Part shown: positions 59,014-64,000 of the stretch, in pieces
Layout: each line of letters starts with the position of its first letter
Position numbering within the stretch: position 1 is the stretch's first letter
NCBI RefSeq assembly: GCF_003611695.1
Contig: NZ_RAWE01000016.1
Coordinates: 16,021-80,020, forward strand
Direction of reading: 5' to 3'
Length of the DNA: 64,000 nucleotides
From: Corallococcus carmarthensis
GTDB taxonomy: Bacteria > Myxococcota > Myxococcia > Myxococcales > Myxococcaceae
Program-made: the position numbers and the translations under genes
The notes under the pieces: model-generated
The model's database searches: none
What the model was told of the DNA's origin: nothing
What the model saw: only the letters and a program-made list of their open reading frames with translations

Positions 59014-59673
59014 CTAGGGCTCGGCGGGGAAGAGCGCGCGCAGTTCGCGGAGCGTGCGGGGGCTGGCGCCGCGCGGGCCGGTCACCCAGATGCGCTCGGG
59101 CTCCAGCGCGAGCTCGCGCCAGGACACGGCGCCGCCGTCGGGCAGCAGGACCTCGCCGTCCAGACGCACCACCGAGTGGCGCCGGGACACCGCCTCCAGT
59201 CCGAAGAGCAGCCGCTCCACGTCCGACCAGCGCGCCGGGGCGAACAGCAGGTCCACGTCCGACAGCGGCCGCACGAACGGCACGCCCGAGCGGTGCTGCC
59301 AGGCCAGGGAGCCGAACACGCCCACCGTCAGGTCCAGCGCGGTGCCCAGGGCGATGACGTCGTCCAGCGCGGGCCCCCAGGCGGCGGGGGCCGAGTCGCG
59401 CACCTCCTCCACGGTGGGCGGCGGCAGCCGGCGCTCCACGGCGGGCAGGGCCACGTGCAGCGACAGGTGGCGGCGGTCGGGCAGGGTGAGCCCCAGCCGC
59501 AGCTCATCCTCCTGATCCGGCATGTCCTGGCGGGCCACGGCGAAGGGCCGGCCCTGTTCCCGCCACGCCGTCACCTGCGCGAGGACGTCCGGGCCCGGAG
59601 GGGAGCGCAGCTGCTCCGCCCAGCCGGCGCCCAGGTACACCCAGTCGTGCCGCACCGGACGGTCACCGTCCAT
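59014..59673 (-). CDS. mdcG: MdcG-like phosphoribosyl-dephospho-CoA transferase
   Basis: A 219-residue protein resembling malonate decarboxylase holo-ACP synthase, which transfers the 2'-(5''-triphosphoribosyl)-3'-dephospho-CoA cofactor to the decarboxylase ACP. It shows HDWVYLGAGW near the N terminus (about 9-18) and the nucleotidyltransferase-like GSLAWQHRSGVPFVRPLSDV followed by DLLF (about 119-142), with two Asp in SDVDLLF. No malonate decarboxylase subunit is encoded in the window. It lies on the same strand 352 bp upstream of the APE operon. It may act on a decarboxylase elsewhere, or be reused for another carrier. ATG 59673 is used; no ribosome-binding site is seen. Confidence 0.75.
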   Translation of the reverse strand: MDGDRPVRHDWVYLGAGWAEQLRSPPGPDVLAQVTAWREQGRPFAVARQDMPDQEDELRLGLTLPDRRHLSLHVALPAVERRLPPPTVEEVRDSAPAAWGPALDDVIALGTALDLTVGVFGSLAWQHRSGVPFVRPLSDVDLLFAPARWSDVERLLFGLEAVSRRHSVVRLDGEVLLPDGGAVSWRELALEPERIWVTGPRGASPRTLRELRALFPAEP

Positions 59674-59920
59674 CAGCGGGCGTCTCCTGGGGACGGGGGA
59701 ACACGGGCCTCCTGCCGCGGCGCGGGACGGGGCCAGCCCCGGAGCTCGCGGCTGCGCAAAGGGGAACGGAGGACGTCACTCCCCGATTCATTACTCGGAT
59801 TCACGCGTCCGGTGGGGCCCAACGTGCACGACGCGGCGCGGGAGCCCCTTGGCGGACGCTTCTCCCCGGAAATCCGGGTGGGAGCCGACCGCACGCATGA
59901 GGGCTTCCCACAGGTGGGGG

Positions 59921-61474
59921 CTAGCGGGGCTTCTGGAGGATGGGGTTGGCGGCGCTCACGTGCTGGCGGCGCATGTCGATGAGGATGTCGTAGTTGCGCG
60001 GTTCCGGGGCGACGGGGCCGGCGGCGAAGCGGTAGAGGCCGCTGACGTCGCGCTCGCGGGGGAAGCGCTCCTTCACCAGGGCCTTGAGCATCTCCTTGGC
60101 CACCCACTCCGCGTCCACGGACACGGAGCCGAACTCGTCCAGGTAATGGAACGGCGCGGAGGAGTCCGACTGCTTCGCGGTGAGGACGAAGACGCGCGGC
60201 TTCCGGTCCGGGACGACGAGGCTGGCGCCCTGCTCCATCAGCGCCAGCTCGCGGCCCTGGGGCAGGGCGAACAGCTCCAGGGACTGCTCGTGCGCGAGCA
60301 GGGCGCTGAAGGCCACGAACGCGGTGAGCAGGCCCATGGCCAGGCGCGGGCCATGCTTCGGCCAGATGGTGCCCAGGTTCACCAGCGACGCGGCGAAGAA
60401 CACGGCCCACACGCCGGTGAGCGCGTTGAGCGTGCGGTAGGTGGGCCAGCGCTCCCCGGCGAGGAAGCTCACCGAGTACGCCACGCCCGACAGCGTCACC
60501 AGCGCCAGCAGCCAGCGCCCCACGCCCACGAGCCCCGAGCGGCGCCCCTCCACGGCGACGCCCACGCCCAAGAGCGTCAGCGTCAGCACCACCATGGCCC
60601 AGTAGCCGTCCATGTCGCCCACCGGCGCCTCGTTGAGCGCGGACAGCGCGAGCGCGTTGGGGAACACGTGCGTGAGCGCCCAGACGGTCTTGTCCACCCA
60701 GTGCTTCTCGAAGGTGAGCCGGGGCGAGGGCGGGAAGACGCCCGTCTTGAACAGCACCTGCGTGACGGCGTACGCGAGCACCAGGCCCGCGCCCATCACC
60801 AGCAGGTGCTTGAGCATCCAGCGCGCGGTGTCCTTCAGCGACACGTCCCGGCGCACCACCAGCGACGCCGCCAGCAGCACCGCGGAGAACAGCCCGCTCA
60901 CCTGGTAGATGAGCGTCGCGGTGGCCATGGCCCCCACCGCGGCCAGCGCGTACGGCCACCGGATGGGCGCGTCCTCGCCGGGCGGACCGATGGCGCGGCG
61001 GGCGAAGGCGAACGCGCCCAGGCCCAGCATCAGCGCCACCGCCTGCGGCCAGCAGATGCCCCAGTTGGCGATGACCTGCGCGGACGGCGTCAGCGTGAGG
61101 AACCCCGCCAGCAGCGCGGCGGAGCCCGGCCGCCAGCCCTCCTTGCGCAGGAGCAGGAACACCGCCGCCGCGAGCACGCCCAGGCCGGCGACGCCCATCA
61201 AGCGCAGCCCCATCAGCCCGTCGATGCCACCGGCCGCCTTCGCGGACGCCTCCAGCATCCAGCCGTAGAGCGGACGGCCCTGCGACGCGCAGACGCGAAG
61301 AATCTTCCCCGGCTCCTCGCGCGCCTCGCGCAGGATGGCGTAGTCGTCACGCAGGCCATACCGGTGGATGACCGCGCTCCAGTAGATGAGCCAGGGAAGC
61401 AGGAGCAGCAGGGCCACGGTGCCGGGAACCACCAGCGCGCGCGGCGGGAGACGCTTCATCAACGAGAAGGCCAT
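59921..61474 (-). CDS. GtrII-like polytopic membrane glucosyltransferase
   Basis: A 517-residue membrane protein with about 11 helices and a C-terminal soluble tail of about 100 residues. HRYGLRDDYAILREAREEPG (about 36-55) in the first periplasmic loop contains the acidic DD pair, as in GtrII/GT-C enzymes; QGRPLYGWMLEASAK follows. It would transfer a sugar from a polyprenyl donor to a surface glycan on the outer leaflet. ATG 61474 (MAFSLMKRL) is taken; ATG 61459 is an alternative. It lies 70 bp after the DNA polymerase gene on the same strand. Confidence 0.75.
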   Translation of the reverse strand: MAFSLMKRLPPRALVVPGTVALLLLLPWLIYWSAVIHRYGLRDDYAILREAREEPGKILRVCASQGRPLYGWMLEASAKAAGGIDGLMGLRLMGVAGLGVLAAAVFLLLRKEGWRPGSAALLAGFLTLTPSAQVIANWGICWPQAVALMLGLGAFAFARRAIGPPGEDAPIRWPYALAAVGAMATATLIYQVSGLFSAVLLAASLVVRRDVSLKDTARWMLKHLLVMGAGLVLAYAVTQVLFKTGVFPPSPRLTFEKHWVDKTVWALTHVFPNALALSALNEAPVGDMDGYWAMVVLTLTLLGVGVAVEGRRSGLVGVGRWLLALVTLSGVAYSVSFLAGERWPTYRTLNALTGVWAVFFAASLVNLGTIWPKHGPRLAMGLLTAFVAFSALLAHEQSLELFALPQGRELALMEQGASLVVPDRKPRVFVLTAKQSDSSAPFHYLDEFGSVSVDAEWVAKEMLKALVKERFPRERDVSGLYRFAAGPVAPEPRNYDILIDMRRQHVSAANPILQKPR

Positions 61475-61544
61475 CGAAGTTGACGCAACGTAGCAGAAGC
61501 CACCCCACGACTCCCGGAGGAACCGGGACACGCCAACGTTCCAG

Positions 61545-63961
61545 TCACGGTGAGAAGGGCGGGGCTCCAACCACCTGCGGGTCCTCACCGAACTCCGGGC
61601 CCCGGGGCTCTCGCACGACGTTGAGCACGGGGCTCGCGTCGGCGAGGGACGGGGTGAAGAGGGAGGGCTGGTCGGGGTCCGCGAACACGGTGGCGAAGTC
61701 CTCCGGGGCCAGGCCTCGCGCGAGCCGGGCCGCGAACGAGTCCTTGAGCAGGCGCACGTAGTACTCGACGTCGTAGTCGCGCGCGTCGTCGCCCGAAGCC
61801 GGGTGCGGGCCGGGTTCACCGTCCTCGGTGCCCGCTTCCGGGAGCAGGCCCGCACGGCCGCCCGTGGCGCGGTAGATGCGCACACGCTCGCCCAGCGCCC
61901 AGTGCTCGCGGCCGTTCGTGAGCAATGCTTCGTAGGCCAGTTCCCTGCGCTGCTTGCGCGTGGCCAGGTACTGCGGCGGGGACTTGGTCAGCCGCACCTG
62001 CGCGGAGACCTGGAAGGTGGGCACCTGGCGCCTGCGAAGCGCCATCACCGCGTCCACGTAGGTGTCGCGCACGGCGCGCACGTCGCCGGCCAGCAGGTGC
62101 TGGAGGGCGCGGCGCAGGAAGTCCTCTCCATACGGCTCCGCGCGGCTGGAGCGGAACGCCACGCCGCGCAGCAGGAGCGGCCCGGCGTAGGGCTGGAGCG
62201 CGTAGTTCTTTGGTTCGTGCGACAGCATCGCGGCGTAGCGCCCGTCGAACTCCAGCTTCACGCGCGGCGGCAGCAGGCCCGCGACCTCCGACACCACGCG
62301 GCGCTCGTCGGCCTCCGTCCACGCTTCCGGCACCGCGAAGTAGACGCCGTCCGTGTCGGCCTCCAGCAGCGTCACGCCCCGGTGCGCCAGTTCGCGGCAC
62401 AGCAGGCCCAGCAGCTCGCGCCCTCGCCGCGTCACCTCATTGGCGGCGTGCACGTCGGAGAAGCGGGTGAGGCCCGCCGCGCCCATGTAGCCGTAGGCGG
62501 AGTTGATCACGAGCTTCATCGCCGCGGAGAGCGCCTCGTGCGTGTGGCGCTCCGGGGAGCCGGGCGGGGCCTTCTTCGCCTTCGCCTTCGCGTCCAGGCG
62601 CTGATCCAGCAGCCTGTCCACCATCGCGAGCAGCGCGTTCAGCCGGTCGCGCCTGGGGCCGATGCGGTACTGGCGCATCAGCGACGGGTAGAGGCTGGCC
62701 ACGTCCGCCTTCACGATGTGGCGCGCGACGCCGGTGGCGAACAGGTGCAGCGCCGCGCCGCTGTGGGACGTGCCATCGCCGGATTCATGCGCTGGCAGCG
62801 CCGCGCCTGAGCGCACGTAGGCGCGCACCAGCAGCGGATCCAACACGCCCGTCGCCGGGCCCGCGTCCGCCAGCCGCTCGTAGCGCCGGGGGGCCATGCG
62901 CGCGAGCGCGAACGCCGCGCCGCCCAGCAGGTGCGCCAGGCCCGCGGCCTCCGTCACGTCCTCGCGCGCGTAGCGGCGCACGCGCTCCGGATCCTTCAGG
63001 AAGACTTCGTGCACGCGCGCGCCGGGGATGAGCTCGCGGTCGGGTCCGGACAGCCCCAGGTGCCGCGCCACCGCCTTGAGGCCGTGGCCGGGCAGGTCGC
63101 GGGCGGAGAAGTCATGGCGGCGCACGGCGTCCAGCGTGTCGATGAACTCGCGGCCGGGGACGGTGTAGCGCGCGCGGCGCATGGCGTCCGCTTCACGGCC
63201 TCCGGGGCCCCGGTTCAGCGCGGCGCCCCTGGCGGAAGGGCGGTGGCGCAGGCCCGGCAGGCCCGCACGGCCCAGCGCCAGCGGCACGTTCAGCCGCTTC
63301 GCGCGCTGGTCCAGGAAGGGCAGGTCGAAGCCGTGCAGGTTGTGGTTCTCCACCACGTCGGGGTCCGCCTCGCGGATGCGCGCGACCAGCCGGCGCAGCA
63401 GGTCCGCTTCTCCCGCGTCGCCGTCCGCCGTCACCTCCAGCGTCTCCGCGCGGCCTTCTGGATCCCTCAGCGCGGCGAGGAAGATGCGATCCCGGGACGG
63501 ATCCAGGCCGGTGGTCTCCAGGTCGAACTGGAGCCGGCGCAGGTCGTCGAAGACGAGGTCGCGGAAGTACGTACGCCCGGTGGCCACCAGGTACTGCTCC
63601 TCCGGCGGCAGCACCAGCGCCGCGGCCGGGCCCAGGTCGCGCAGGTGGCCCACGCGCTGGTCCAACCGGTTCGATGCGCCCTTGAGCACCGCGGACGCCA
63701 GCGCGCGGCCGTCGTCCGCGCTGACGACGAAGCGCAGCGCGCCGGGGCCTTCCAGCTCCCGGTACGTCACCGCGCCCGGCACGGGCGGTGCGCCCTCGGG
63801 CCTCAGCGCGTCCCCCAGGTGCTCCAGGTCCTGGAGCGACGCGAGCAGCACCCAGGGCCGGTACCTCGCGTCCTCGCGCAGCCGCGCGTGCGTGCCCGGC
63901 TGCCGCTTCCAGATGAAGGCGCGCCCATCCGGCTCCGCCCACACGGACACGATGCCCGGCG
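61545..63961 (-). CDS. Family-B DNA polymerase, 5'-truncated at the contig end
   Basis: An approximately 805-residue remnant of a family-B DNA polymerase. The 3'-5' exonuclease motifs are present: ExoI FDLETTGLD (about 142), ExoII NHNLHGFDLPFLD and ExoIII YAREDVTEA. Polymerase motifs: A KADVASLYPSLM (about 418), B KLVINSAYGYMG (about 478) and C LEADTDGVYF (about 528). It would be a proofreading polymerase, perhaps for repair or restart. The reading frame is open upstream of GTG 63950 (codons for ...PGIVSV) until adapter sequence interrupts it at 63962, so the true start is probably lost. If GTG 63950 were used, the protein would be 801 residues. Confidence 0.9.
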
Positions 63962-64000
63962 CTGTCTCTTATACGCATCTCCGAGCCCACGAGACGCTCA
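63962..64000. other. Illumina Nextera adapter and index remnant (not genomic)
   Basis: From 63962 the sequence reads CTGTCTCTTATAC, then G at 63975 where the adapter has A, then the remaining transposase/Read-2 adapter to ...CCACGAGAC at 63995, followed by GCTCA, which matches the start of i7 index N714 (from memory). One mismatch in 34. The join to genomic DNA is therefore between 63961 and 63962. Confidence 0.93.

Noticed and set aside
59522..61483. 653-residue plus-strand frame over the GtrII-like gene
   Set aside because: Arg/His/Gln-rich shadow of a clear multi-helix membrane protein gene on the other strand.
1..64000. tRNA, rRNA, CRISPR, prophage or insertion sequence
   Set aside because: No tRNA-like T-loop consensus, direct-repeat array, transposase or integrase was recognised on reading both strands.

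Overview
The window is GC-rich (about 70% by eye), densely coded DNA with strong G/C third positions. It carries many lipoproteins, kelch, PKD and DUF4082 surface proteins, an ECF sigma factor with a long C-terminal extension, a family-B DNA polymerase and peptidoglycan- and protein-degrading enzymes. Together these suggest a predatory myxobacterium, probably Myxococcaceae (Corallococcus or Myxococcus-like). The assignment rests on gene content only. No rRNA, tRNA, CRISPR array, insertion sequence or prophage was seen. The last 39 bases are not genomic: they match an Illumina Nextera adapter followed by the start of an index, so the right edge is a contig end and the polymerase gene there has lost its 5' end.

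Layout. 1-6 kb: a secreted Cys-containing protein, a divergent ECF42-like sigma factor, a frameshifted small exported protein, a DUF4082/Fn3/DUF11 lipoprotein, an alpha/beta-hydrolase lipoprotein and a DUF2007 zinc-ribbon membrane protein. 6-10 kb: three GT4 glycosyltransferases, two of them translationally coupled. 10-14 kb: aminopeptidase P, a 35-residue Cys-rich ORF, a sialidase-like lipoprotein and a small membrane protein. 14-31 kb: four cytoplasm-style (no signal peptide) proteins with low-complexity linkers: a 1112-residue helical repeat protein, a lysozyme/PG-binding/Cys-His enzyme, a C39-like cysteine protease and a subtilase. They are interspersed with a TetR-controlled drug-efflux operon, a MORN-repeat exported protein and a TPR/kelch pair. 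31-42 kb: two O-methyltransferases flanking a LysR regulator, an M13 metallopeptidase, a sugar-dehydrogenase-like PKD/PA14 protein, a GNAT, an exported S15-type hydrolase and a polytopic membrane protein.

42-58.7 kb: a 19-gene, single-strand, mostly overlapping cluster with the parts list of an aryl polyene (APE) pigment pathway. It has an ammonia lyase for the aryl starter, an acyl-ACP ligase fused to a dehydratase, two ACPs, three ketosynthase-type proteins, a ketoreductase, a second dehydratase, a thioesterase, two lipid-type acyltransferases, a glycosyltransferase, LolA, an MMPL exporter, a DUF3261 lipoprotein and a flavoprotein. The proposed flow is aryl acid, then ligation to ACP, then type II PKS elongation, then attachment to a glycolipid-like anchor and export to the outer membrane.

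59-64 kb: an orphan MdcG-like transferase, a GtrII-like membrane protein and the truncated family-B DNA polymerase.

Most promising for follow-up: (i) the four leaderless proteins, three with lytic folds, that share a D-x-F-[DEQS]-x-x-[GA] linker motif and may be exported by a non-Sec route; (ii) the APE cluster with its fused ligase-dehydratase and neighbouring MdcG gene.
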